A stretch of 7,839 nt of DNA from Verrucomicrobiia bacterium (GTDB lineage: Bacteria > Verrucomicrobiota > Verrucomicrobiia > Limisphaerales > UBA11358), in NCBI GenBank assembly GCA_030044395.1, contig JASHVW010000322.1, positions 1 through 7,839 on the forward strand. The letters are read 5' to 3'. The notes under the pieces were generated by a model. The model worked only from the letters and a program-made list of their open reading frames with translations, ran no database searches and was not told where the DNA came from. Shown here piece by piece: positions 1 to 5,168 of the stretch; the stretch's first letter is position 1, and every line of letters starts with the position of its first letter. The translations under genes were made by a program, and so were the position numbers.

Positions 1-31
1 TCGTGTTTCATGTTGCCTCATCGTTGAACTT

Positions 32-54
32 CGCTGGCCGCACTGCGGCCAGCG
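32..54 (-). terminator. 10-bp perfect hairpin after the DUF1330 gene
   Basis: A perfect inverted repeat, CGCTGGCCGC, a 3-nt loop, then GCGGCCAGCG, begins 7 nt beyond the stop codon of the DUF1330 gene. The position and stem strength fit a transcription terminator for the ohr-DUF1330 unit. The minus-strand sequence after the stem has no T-run, so a classical Rho-independent terminator is not fully met. It may instead be an atypical terminator, an mRNA-stabilising 3' hairpin, or a bidirectional stop for a convergent gene to the left of the window. Confidence 0.5.
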
Positions 55-61
55 TCGGCAT

Positions 62-355
62 CTACGCGCCTTCCACGATGCGGTGGTCGCGTTCCGCGCC
101 GGTGCCAAGCGCCTGAATCGCCTTTTGGTAGGCGCCACTGTCGTAAGCGGCGAGTGCAGAGTCATAACTATCGAATTCGACAACGATGGTCCGCAGCCGC
201 AATCCCGCTTCGTGAACCTGAATCCGGCTGTTGGACGCGGTTAAAAAGCGCCCTCCGAACGACTGAATCGCCGGCACCGCCAATATCGCGTAAGCCTTTA
301 CGGCCGCTTCATCCGAAATCGCCCTGTATGCAACCACCCAGTAACCTTTTTTCAT
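62..355 (-). CDS. DUF1330 family protein
   Basis: A 97-residue protein, full length for the small DUF1330 family, which adopts a dimeric alpha/beta-barrel (ferredoxin-like) fold. The sequence shows the usual family pattern: an N-terminal MKKGYWVV strand, a central GGRFL after the first helix (residues about 34-38), a core strand TIVVEFDSYDSALAAY (about 56-71), then the YDSGAYQ segment, and a C-terminal RDHRIVEG. No signal peptide or membrane segment is visible, so it should be cytosolic. The biochemical role of the family is not established. The gene starts 29 nt after the ohr stop on the same strand with only a weak ribosome site (GAGAG, about 5 nt before ATG), so it is probably the second cistron of an ohr transcript. 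No catalytic residue is assigned. Family assignment is fairly secure; function is not. Confidence 0.85.
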   Translation of the reverse strand: MKKGYWVVAYRAISDEAAVKAYAILAVPAIQSFGGRFLTASNSRIQVHEAGLRLRTIVVEFDSYDSALAAYDSGAYQKAIQALGTGAERDHRIVEGA

Positions 356-384
356 GGCGCTCTCATTCCGTTGGTTAATGCGGT

Positions 385-843
385 TCAGGGCTCGATCAGG
401 TTAATCTCGACATTAATATTCCCCCGCGTGGCTTTGGAGTAAGGGCACGTTTGGTGTGCCGCGTCCAAAAGCGATTGCGCTGCCTGGCGGTCCAAACCGG
501 GCAAGCTGACGTTAAGCCGCGCCTTGAGGGAATAACCGTCGTCACCAGCCCAGAGATCCACTTCGACGTCAATGACCGGATCAGCCGGGAGCCTCACCTT
601 CATTTTGGCGGCAACATGTTTTATCGCGCTCAGGAAGCATCCCGACCAACCGACTGCGAACAACTGTTCCGGATTCGTGCCGTTGCCGGGGCCGCCGGGA
701 AGCGAAAACTTCACGTCCAGCCGGCCATCGGACGTGCGGGACGCGCCCCCATCCCTGCCACCCGTCGTGTGGGCTTTGGCGGTGTAGAACAATTTTGCAG
801 GATGCGTTGTCGTGCTTGCTTCGGACATTGCTGTTGTATTCAT
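385..843 (-). CDS. ohr: Organic hydroperoxide resistance protein (OsmC/Ohr family peroxidase)
   Basis: A 152-residue cytosolic thiol peroxidase that reduces organic hydroperoxides to alcohols; family members are typically recycled by dihydrolipoamide-type dithiols. Ohr hallmarks are all present: LFYTAKAHTTGGRDG at about residues 18-32, a LDVKFSLPGG segment, the TNPEQLFAVGWSGCF motif with the peroxidatic Cys69 and the conserved Glu59, and the second Cys133 in HQTCPYSKATRGN. Length is slightly above the usual 140 or so because of a short N-terminal tail. ATG at 843 is chosen because AAAGGA lies 9 nt upstream; a second ATG five codons in is possible but has no better ribosome site. The next gene on the strand is the DUF1330 gene, 29 nt downstream. 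No adjacent ohrR (MarR-type repressor), which often accompanies ohr, is visible in the window, so control may come from elsewhere, possibly via the repeated element at 973-1038. Confidence 0.95.
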   Translation of the reverse strand: MNTTAMSEASTTTHPAKLFYTAKAHTTGGRDGGASRTSDGRLDVKFSLPGGPGNGTNPEQLFAVGWSGCFLSAIKHVAAKMKVRLPADPVIDVEVDLWAGDDGYSLKARLNVSLPGLDRQAAQSLLDAAHQTCPYSKATRGNINVEINLIEP

Positions 844-861
844 GGTTCAATTTCCTTTGGC

Positions 862-945
862 TCAATTGTTTTGGTTTTGGGAGAAAATGAGCGCGGGAAA
901 GGCAGCACCTTTCAACATGTGCTCGTCCCGCGCCGTCAAGACCAT
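862..945 (-). CDS. Possible 27-residue leader peptide or small protein upstream of ohr
   Basis: A short ORF that begins MVLTARDEHMLKG and ends TGA 18 nt before the ohr start. It is notable for its ribosome site: AAAGGAG sits 8 nt before the ATG, the most consensus-like site in this region. An in-frame ATG at 966 would give 34 residues. I recognise no family, and there is no signal peptide or clear membrane segment. The hairpin at 891-933 lies within it. It could be a translated leader tied to ohr expression, a remnant, or chance coding inside a repeat-like intergenic sequence. Coding status is unproven. Confidence 0.25.
   Translation of the reverse strand: MVLTARDEHMLKGAAFPALIFSQNQNN
891..933 (-). 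repeat. Bipartite inverted repeat in the ohr leader
   Basis: GCGCGGGA at 891-898 pairs perfectly with TCCCGCGC at 926-933. Inside it AGCAC (904-908) pairs with GTGCT (919-923), leaving a 10-nt loop and an asymmetric internal bulge. The 43-nt structure lies 48-90 nt upstream of the ohr start. It could act as a leader-RNA structure, or be part of a dispersed GC-rich intergenic repeat. It does not overlap the ohr ribosome site, so direct sequestration is not suggested. Confidence 0.5.
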
Positions 946-972
946 TATCTTTTCTCCTTTCTCCATAACACG

Positions 973-1038
973 ACACTAACACCTCGCCGGTGGTGAATTC
1001 CATCATACTTTGGTTTGAAGTCTCTAACCAGAAGGGAG
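973..1038 (-). repeat. 66-bp repeated element, copy 1 (upstream of ohr; possible promoter)
   Basis: Read on the minus strand, this stretch aligns without gaps to 4855-4920 on the plus strand at 49 of 66 positions; the central 28 bp (992-1019) match at 24 of 28. The core GTATGATGGA is identical in both. TATGAT (1002-1007) resembles a -10 hexamer, and a conserved GGTTA lies upstream at about the spacing of a -35 box, although TGGTTA matches TTGACA only weakly. If it is a promoter, the ohr transcript would carry a leader of roughly 150 nt. The alternative is a dispersed intergenic repeat. The homology is directly visible; the promoter role is inference. Confidence 0.6.
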
Positions 1039-1075
1039 CGAATTGGATTCTCCGCGCGTTTAGCGGTTCATTCCA

Positions 1076-1774
1076 TCAGAGAGCGGAGCGATGGCGGCGC
1101 GCATCTTGTGCGTTCGGCACTGGCACGTCGAAAGGTTCCGTCGTTTCCAGCTTTTCCGACATGCGCACGAGCGCCGGCAGGGATTCGGCGCGCATCTTGT
1201 GCATGACCTGGCTGCGCTGGATTTTTACCGTTACCTCGCTCGTGCCCAGCGCTTCGGCGATCTGCTTGTTCGGCAGGCCGCGGATGACCAGACGCATAAC
1301 CTCGCGCTCCCGGGCCGTCAGAGTTTCATACCGGCGATGCAAATCGGCGGCGACGGCGCGTAGCGCCAGCGTATCGGCGTGGCGTTCGATGGCCTGATGA
1401 ATGGCATCCAGCAGGTCCTGGTCCCGAAACGGCTTGGAAAGAAACTCGATGGCGCCCGCCTTCATGGCGCGGACGGTCATCGGGATGTCGCCGTGCGCGG
1501 TGATAAAAATAATGGGAAGTTGACTGTTTGCCGCCGCCAGTTCGCGCTGAAGCTCCAGTCCGCTCAGGCCCGGCAGGCGCACATCTAATACCAGACAAGC
1601 CGGGCCATCCGGCATTTTCCGACCGAGGAAATCCTTCGCGGAGGCAAACATCTCCACGCGCAAACCAACCGACCGGATCAGGCTGTTCAGCGCGTTACGC
1701 ACCGAGACGTCGTCGTCCACAACGAATACCGTCGGATCCGCCTGTTTTTCAACTCGATGCACCGCGCGGTTCAC
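1076..1774 (-). CDS. FixJ/NarL-type response regulator with LuxR-type DNA-binding domain
   Basis: A 232-residue transcriptional response regulator. The receiver domain (about residues 13-130) has the acidic pocket VVDDD (19-22), phosphoacceptor Asp64 in LVLDVRLPG, Thr92 in ITAHGD, and Lys114 in FLSKPF. The output domain (about 148-208) is a LuxR-type helix-turn-helix: LTAREREVMRLV, then PNKQIAEALGTSEVTVKIQRSQVMHKM, the usual FixJ-family pattern. The start is a GTG at 1774 that overlaps the kinase stop as GTGA, with an AAAAGGGGGG ribosome site 6 nt upstream, so translation should be coupled to the kinase. It is the likely partner of that kinase. A basic, unstructured-looking tail follows the HTH (about 210-232). 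Targets are not shown by the sequence; the flanking ohr and emrAB operons are candidates by position only. Confidence 0.93.
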   Translation of the reverse strand: MNRAVHRVEKQADPTVFVVDDDVSVRNALNSLIRSVGLRVEMFASAKDFLGRKMPDGPACLVLDVRLPGLSGLELQRELAAANSQLPIIFITAHGDIPMTVRAMKAGAIEFLSKPFRDQDLLDAIHQAIERHADTLALRAVAADLHRRYETLTAREREVMRLVIRGLPNKQIAEALGTSEVTVKIQRSQVMHKMRAESLPALVRMSEKLETTEPFDVPVPNAQDARRHRSAL

Positions 1775-3864
1775 GTAACACCCCCCTTTTCAGTTGGCAA
1801 AGTAAAACGAAAGGTTGCGCCATGCGCGTCGTTCGGTTCAGCCCACAGACGTCCGCCATGCCCTTCAACAATCGAACGGCTGATGGAAAGCCCCATGCCC
1901 AAGCCGTCCGGCTTGGTGGTGAAAAACGGGTTGAACAGTTGTTCCATTTTCTCCGGCGGAAGACCGACGCCTGTATCCCGAACCGTAACGAGCACGGCGT
2001 CATTTCCAACAGATTTGGTCTCAATCCTCACGACACGGGGCCGGTCGCAAACTGTGTTCAAGGCGTCCAGGGCATTGGTCACAAGGTTGAGCAAAACCTG
2101 CTGCAACTGCACCCGGTCCGCCGGAACGACCGGCAATGCGCCCGCCAATTCCAACTGAAGGGCCGCCTCCGCCGGCGCCACCGGCGCCAACCTGGCAATT
2201 TCCTGAACCAGCTCGTTGACGTTTAAAAGCGTTCTCTGCGGCGGCTCCCTTTTCATCAGCGCACGAATCCGGCCGATCACCTCGCTGCCACGGATTCCGT
2301 CGCGAACGATGCGTTGGACCGCCTGCCGGGCTTCATGAAGATCGGGCGTGGCGCGATCCAACCATCGGAGGGCGGCATTGGCGTTCGTCACGACGGCGGT
2401 GAGCGGCTGGTTGACTTCGTGGGCAATGGAAGCGGCCAACTCACCCATCGTGGTCATTCGGGCGGCCCGCGCCAGTTCAGCCCGCGCCTCTTCGGACTTT
2501 TTCAGATCGGACAGCGCCCGCTCCAAGGCGGCCCTGGCACGGTGATGTTCCGTCACTTCGGTTACCGCCCCGACAAATTCCCTGCCGTGCGGCCCGCCAA
2601 TTGTGGCGTGACCCACGGCGTGAACATGTTTGACGGACCCGTCCGGCATCAGCAAACGGTGCTCGATGTCGAAGCTCTCTTCCCCATTGGTCCCGCGGTT
2701 GAGAATCTGTTTCACCAACGCGATGTCGTCGGGATGAATGCGATTAAATATGGCTTCCAGAGAAGGCTCGATTGTCCGGTCGTATCCCAGAATCCGAAAG
2801 GTTTCATCCGTCCAGAAGAGTTTCCCGCTGGACACGTTCCAGCCAAAGCTGCCGGTGAGACTCGCTCTCTGGGCTTCCGCCAGGTAAGCTTCATTGCGCC
2901 GCAAGTCTTCCTGGGCGCGGGTGCGCTCGATGCCGATGCTGGCCAGATCGGCCAGGCGTTCAATCATTTCACGCAGCGGTCGCGTCGGACTGCCCGGTTC
3001 ACGGAAATAAATGGCGAAGGTCCCCAGGACCTTCCGGTCAGTCGAGAATATGGGCATGGACCAGCAGGCCCGGAGACCGAAGGGCAGAGCCAGATTGCGA
3101 TAATCCTTCCACAGCGGATCCGAGGCGATGTCGCAGACGATCACCGGCTCGCCACGATAGGCGGCGGTCCCGCAGGAACCCGCCGACGGACCGATAACGC
3201 CGCCGTTGATCGCCTCGATATATTCCCGCGGCAGACTGGGCGCCGCACCATGCCAAAGCTGGCGTGTGCCTGGCTCCAACAGCAGAATGGAAGTGATGGA
3301 ACGGCTGCAAAGCTCCTCGGACAGCCGGCAGAGGGCGGTAAGGATGTCGCCAAGCGGCCCCCCCTTCGCCACCATTTCAAGCAAACGCCTTTCTCCAGCC
3401 AGCAAAGCCCTGGTCCGCGCCGCTTCGGTGATGTCCCGGCTGGAGATGACAATCAAATCGCGGCCGCCGTGGTCGTCGCGGGTCTGTCTGACCTCGACGA
3501 TTTTCTGTTCGCCGTTTTTGCAGCGATACGTGCGTTGGACGGCGACAGGCGCTCCCGGATTCATCGTACTGAACAATCCCAGGATTTCGTCGCGCGCCGC
3601 GCTGCTGACAAAATCCCACACGCGCATTCGGAGCAGTTCCTGTTTTTCATAGCCCAGCAACGCGCAAGCAGCGGGGTTCACGTCAATGATTTGCCCGTCC
3701 AACCCGGCGACAAAGACGGCGTCCGCCATTTGGGTGAACAAGCTTTCAATCCACTCCAACCGTTGTTGATACGGTTCGAGTCTGCGCTGGCGCCTCTCCG
3801 GCTCGATCTGCGAAACCGCGCCCGCGCCCGCGGCGGTTTCGACCATGCATGTGTTGTCGCTCAT
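1771..3864 (-). CDS. Soluble PAS-GAF-PAS sensor histidine kinase
   Basis: A 697-residue kinase with no predicted signal peptide or transmembrane helix, so it should sense a cytoplasmic or freely diffusing cue. Domains in order: a short linker; PAS 1 (about 35-150, with DAVFVAGLDGQIIDVNPAACALLGY); GAF (about 160-315, with GSCGTAAYRGEPVIVCDIASDP and GLRACWSMPI); PAS 2 (about 335-445, with the GYDR and HPDD segments and a PAC-like tail); a coiled linker; HisKA with phosphoacceptor His482 in SIAHEVNQPL; then HATPase_c with N box around Asn597, DTGVG at 630-634, NPFFTTK at 645-651 and GLGMGLSISRS near 654-663. All catalytic boxes are intact. Neither PAS has an obvious heme-ligating FixL signature that I can assign, so the ligand is unknown. 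An ATG at 3864 is preferred over an upstream in-frame GTG at 3894 because AAAGGAG stands 5 nt before it. It is the first gene of an operon with the response regulator. Confidence 0.93.
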   Translation of the reverse strand: MSDNTCMVETAAGAGAVSQIEPERRQRRLEPYQQRLEWIESLFTQMADAVFVAGLDGQIIDVNPAACALLGYEKQELLRMRVWDFVSSAARDEILGLFSTMNPGAPVAVQRTYRCKNGEQKIVEVRQTRDDHGGRDLIVISSRDITEAARTRALLAGERRLLEMVAKGGPLGDILTALCRLSEELCSRSITSILLLEPGTRQLWHGAAPSLPREYIEAINGGVIGPSAGSCGTAAYRGEPVIVCDIASDPLWKDYRNLALPFGLRACWSMPIFSTDRKVLGTFAIYFREPGSPTRPLREMIERLADLASIGIERTRAQEDLRRNEAYLAEAQRASLTGSFGWNVSSGKLFWTDETFRILGYDRTIEPSLEAIFNRIHPDDIALVKQILNRGTNGEESFDIEHRLLMPDGSVKHVHAVGHATIGGPHGREFVGAVTEVTEHHRARAALERALSDLKKSEEARAELARAARMTTMGELAASIAHEVNQPLTAVVTNANAALRWLDRATPDLHEARQAVQRIVRDGIRGSEVIGRIRALMKREPPQRTLLNVNELVQEIARLAPVAPAEAALQLELAGALPVVPADRVQLQQVLLNLVTNALDALNTVCDRPRVVRIETKSVGNDAVLVTVRDTGVGLPPEKMEQLFNPFFTTKPDGLGMGLSISRSIVEGHGGRLWAEPNDAHGATFRFTLPTEKGGVT

Positions 3865-3869
3865 GGAAA

Positions 3870-3876
3870 CTCCTTT
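3870..3876 (-). promoter_or_regulatory. Ribosome binding site that fixes the kinase start
   Basis: On the minus strand AAAGGAG is followed by 5 nt (TTTCC) and ATG at 3864. The alternative start, GTG at 3894, has no comparable site in front of it, so the ten extra residues it would add are probably untranslated leader. Confidence 0.75.
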
Positions 3877-4125
3877 ACCCAACCTTTCCGGCACTTGAGG
3901 CCATAATAAATCGCATTAAATCCCGGAGAAAGCAAGGGCGAGCGGTCGAAAATTTCGGGGCCGTGGCTCGACCCGAATGAACGCCGTTGTGCGTCGACGC
4001 GAAGACGCGAAGTCAGTCCAAGGTTCCGCAGGGGGAACAAGAGTTTCGGCCGCAGCCGCGTCTTTTGCCCCAGGCGGTCTCTGCGTTCAACGATGTTGAT
4101 TGATTGAGGTGGTGACCGGAGTGAC

Positions 4126-4314
4126 CTAACGGGCGCGCGGCGCGGCAAGGCCGGTCAATTCCCTGCCGGTGGCAAAACATTTCCATTTCCCACTCCTATC
4201 CACCAACGCCAAACATGAGTGACGGTTGCATCGAATCCAATGTGTTTCCTCCGCCGGCCGAAATGCCGCGGACAGGCCCAATTTCAACAGACGATATTTA
4301 ACGTCACAAGGCAT
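4126..4314 (-). CDS. Possible small hypothetical protein (62 residues)
   Basis: An ORF with reasonably protein-like composition: MPCDVKYRLLKLGLSAAF, then EETHWIRC at about residues 22-29, then CLALVDRSGKWKCFATG (about 34-50) and RELTGL. The alternation of hydrophobic residues around LVDRSGKWKCF suggests a small beta-hairpin, and there are three Cys in the second half. I do not recognise a family. An in-frame GTG lies directly before the ATG, and TTTAAGG is too close to give a convincing ribosome site. It is in the same direction as the kinase, with a 261-nt gap. Real coding is possible but not established. Confidence 0.3.
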   Translation of the reverse strand: MPCDVKYRLLKLGLSAAFRPAEETHWIRCNRHSCLALVDRSGKWKCFATGRELTGLAAPRAR

Positions 4315-4417
4315 CACCTTAAAGTTAAGCCCGCCGACCGGCCACCGTTAGCCGCAAATTGTCGTTTGCTTCGTATTTCTTGTCCGAACTGATGCTTCAA
4401 AAGTCATCTCGGCGACG

Positions 4418-4432
4418 TCCGGCTTTGCCGGA
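4418..4432. repeat. Perfect 6-bp hairpin
   Basis: TCCGGC, loop TTT, GCCGGA. It is the first of two closely spaced 15-nt hairpins with identical geometry (6-bp stem, 3-nt loop) but different stem sequence. No T-run follows on either strand, so a terminator call is not supported. Confidence 0.4.
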
Positions 4433-4449
4433 GGCTTGGAAAAGTGAGG

Positions 4450-4464
4450 GCGGCTCAAAGCCGC
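4450..4464. repeat. Perfect 6-bp hairpin
   Basis: GCGGCT, loop CAA, AGCCGC, 17 nt after the preceding hairpin. Paired small GC-rich hairpins in intergenic DNA fit REP-like elements, but with one pair in the window this is only a suggestion. Confidence 0.4.
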
Positions 4465-4547
4465 TTGGTCCGTCGAGCAACATCGAACGGGGCTTGGAAG
4501 CTTCGATCTTCAAAAAGGACCGCACCTCGGCACCCTAAACCCTCTCT

Positions 4548-4760
4548 TCACGTTTGCGTTTTCCAGTAGCCTGTCCCGCCATAGCTCCCGAGCGACGGCG
4601 GATCCTCTGCCGCTTTCGAATGCACGGAGACTTCCCAAAGCGCCAGAGGACTGGCGCACTCCAAAAGCTGGCGCAAACATCCGAGGGACTCCTCAGTCGC
4701 TTTGCGTTTTGGACTGATACGGTTTCCGCATCGGGACCGCTTTGGGTCCGCAGGCAAACA
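4548..4760. repeat. Probable dispersed intergenic repeat block with GCGCCAG/CTGGCGC hairpin
   Basis: The block contains GCGCCAG (4640-4646), loop AGGA, CTGGCGC (4651-4657), a perfect 7-bp hairpin, followed 10 nt later by another CTGGCGC (4668-4674). A second smaller inverted repeat, GGACC/GGTCC, occurs near 4735-4750. The conceptual peptide around the hairpin (GDFPKRQRTGALQKLA) resembles what I recall from many short, questionable hypothetical proteins in Verrucomicrobia genomes, which I take as the signature of a dispersed non-coding repeat. The hairpin is seen directly; the family membership is from memory and cannot be verified within one window. Confidence 0.4.
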
Positions 4761-4854
4761 GACTCCGGAAATCACTCATCGTTTCCTTGGGGTAAGTCTC
4801 CACGGCATGCGGCGCCATTCGCGCCGGTGGCGGGACCGCGCAAAGCCTGTTCTT

Positions 4855-4920
4855 CTGCTTTCGGGTTACAGGATTCACACCAAGGTATGATGGATTGCAC
4901 CGTCAGCAAAGTGATAGGGT
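4855..4920 (+). repeat. 66-bp repeated element, copy 2 (upstream of SDR relic and emrA)
   Basis: Ungapped match to the minus strand of 973-1038 at 49 of 66 positions, with the decamer GTATGATGGA identical (4885-4894). TATGAT at 4886-4891 could be a -10 box, with GGGTTA 17 nt upstream as a poor -35 box. It points towards emrA, whose ATG lies 237 nt beyond the element. The intervening DNA includes the SDR relic, so this may have been that gene's promoter, may still serve emrAB, or may be a dispersed repeat. The two copies face outward around the two-component genes. Confidence 0.6.
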
Positions 4921-5054
4921 GGAAAAAGCCAGAGGAACGGTGACCGCTTGGCATCAATCGTCCGCCAGGTTGAATCGCCCAAAGCGGGTCGGTCTGGATC
5001 ACGAATTTGGCGAAATGCCGGCGAAACTATTATGGAGGAGCAAGTTGGAAAATC

Positions 5055-5168
5055 ATGGTTGCCATTGAAAAGGCCGTGTTCGCATTCAGGGACCTGGACA
5101 TCGCGTTTAACAACGCCGGGGCTGAAGGTCAGAGGAATCAGTCAACCAGAAAAATAAATGACATCCGT
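5055..5168 (+). pseudogene. Relic of a short-chain dehydrogenase/reductase (SDR) gene
   Basis: One frame reads MVAIEKAVFAF, then RDLDIAFNNAGAEG, then a short unrelated tail to a TGA at 5169-5171. The segment LDIAFNNAG is the highly characteristic SDR strand and NNAG motif found about 85-95 residues into classical NAD(P)-dependent SDR enzymes, preceded as expected by the helix with the pattern V-x-x-A-V-x-x-F. The upstream glycine-rich nucleotide-binding motif and the downstream Ser-Tyr-Lys catalytic residues are absent: the homology covers only about 24 codons (5055-5126). The tail overlaps the first codons of the emrA-like gene in another frame. This is a gene fragment, not a functional enzyme; deletion or a recombination junction just upstream of emrA is the likely cause. 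Confidence 0.7.

Larger units (their letters stand above)
3865..5054. other. Long intergenic region without a convincing intact gene
   Basis: About 1.2 kb separates the divergently transcribed kinase operon and the SDR relic in front of emrA. It contains a possible AT-rich kinase promoter area (3903-3925; no confident -35/-10 pair), an exact 8-bp tandem duplication (GACGCGAA twice, 3996-4011), one possible small ORF (4126-4314), hairpins at 4418-4432 and 4450-4464, a 9-bp direct repeat GGCTTGGAA (4433-4441 and 4491-4499), a repeat-like block (about 4548-4760), and copy 2 of the 66-bp element (4855-4920). Other open frames here are short, arginine-, serine- or proline-rich, and lack ribosome sites. 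Confidence 0.6.

Noticed and set aside
863..868. CAATTG palindrome upstream of ohr as an OhrR operator
   Set aside because: Only 6 bp, without the longer dyad expected for an OhrR site, and it sits at the end of the leader, not at a promoter.
451..1006. Open frames on both strands overlapping ohr (plus 451-996, minus 581-1006)
   Set aside because: Both largely overlap ohr in other frames, have no domain signature, and ohr itself has a full set of family motifs.
2314..3906. A 530-codon open frame on the plus strand opposite the kinase
   Set aside because: It is the antisense shadow of the kinase, whose PAS, GAF, HisKA and ATPase motifs are unmistakable; the antisense product shows no recognisable domain and its composition is typical of GC-rich shadow frames.
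3996..4011. GACGCGAA tandem duplication as a regulator-binding array
   Set aside because: Only two units and no further copies nearby; too little to support a function.
3861..4148. A 95-codon minus-strand frame overlapping the kinase start
   Set aside because: Arg-rich, no ribosome site, no family resemblance, and it runs through the kinase leader and its ribosome binding site.
4554..5002. Several 60-130 codon frames on both strands in the intergenic block
   Set aside because: They overlap one another, include hairpin-encoded peptides, have low-quality composition, and resemble miscalled genes in repeat DNA.
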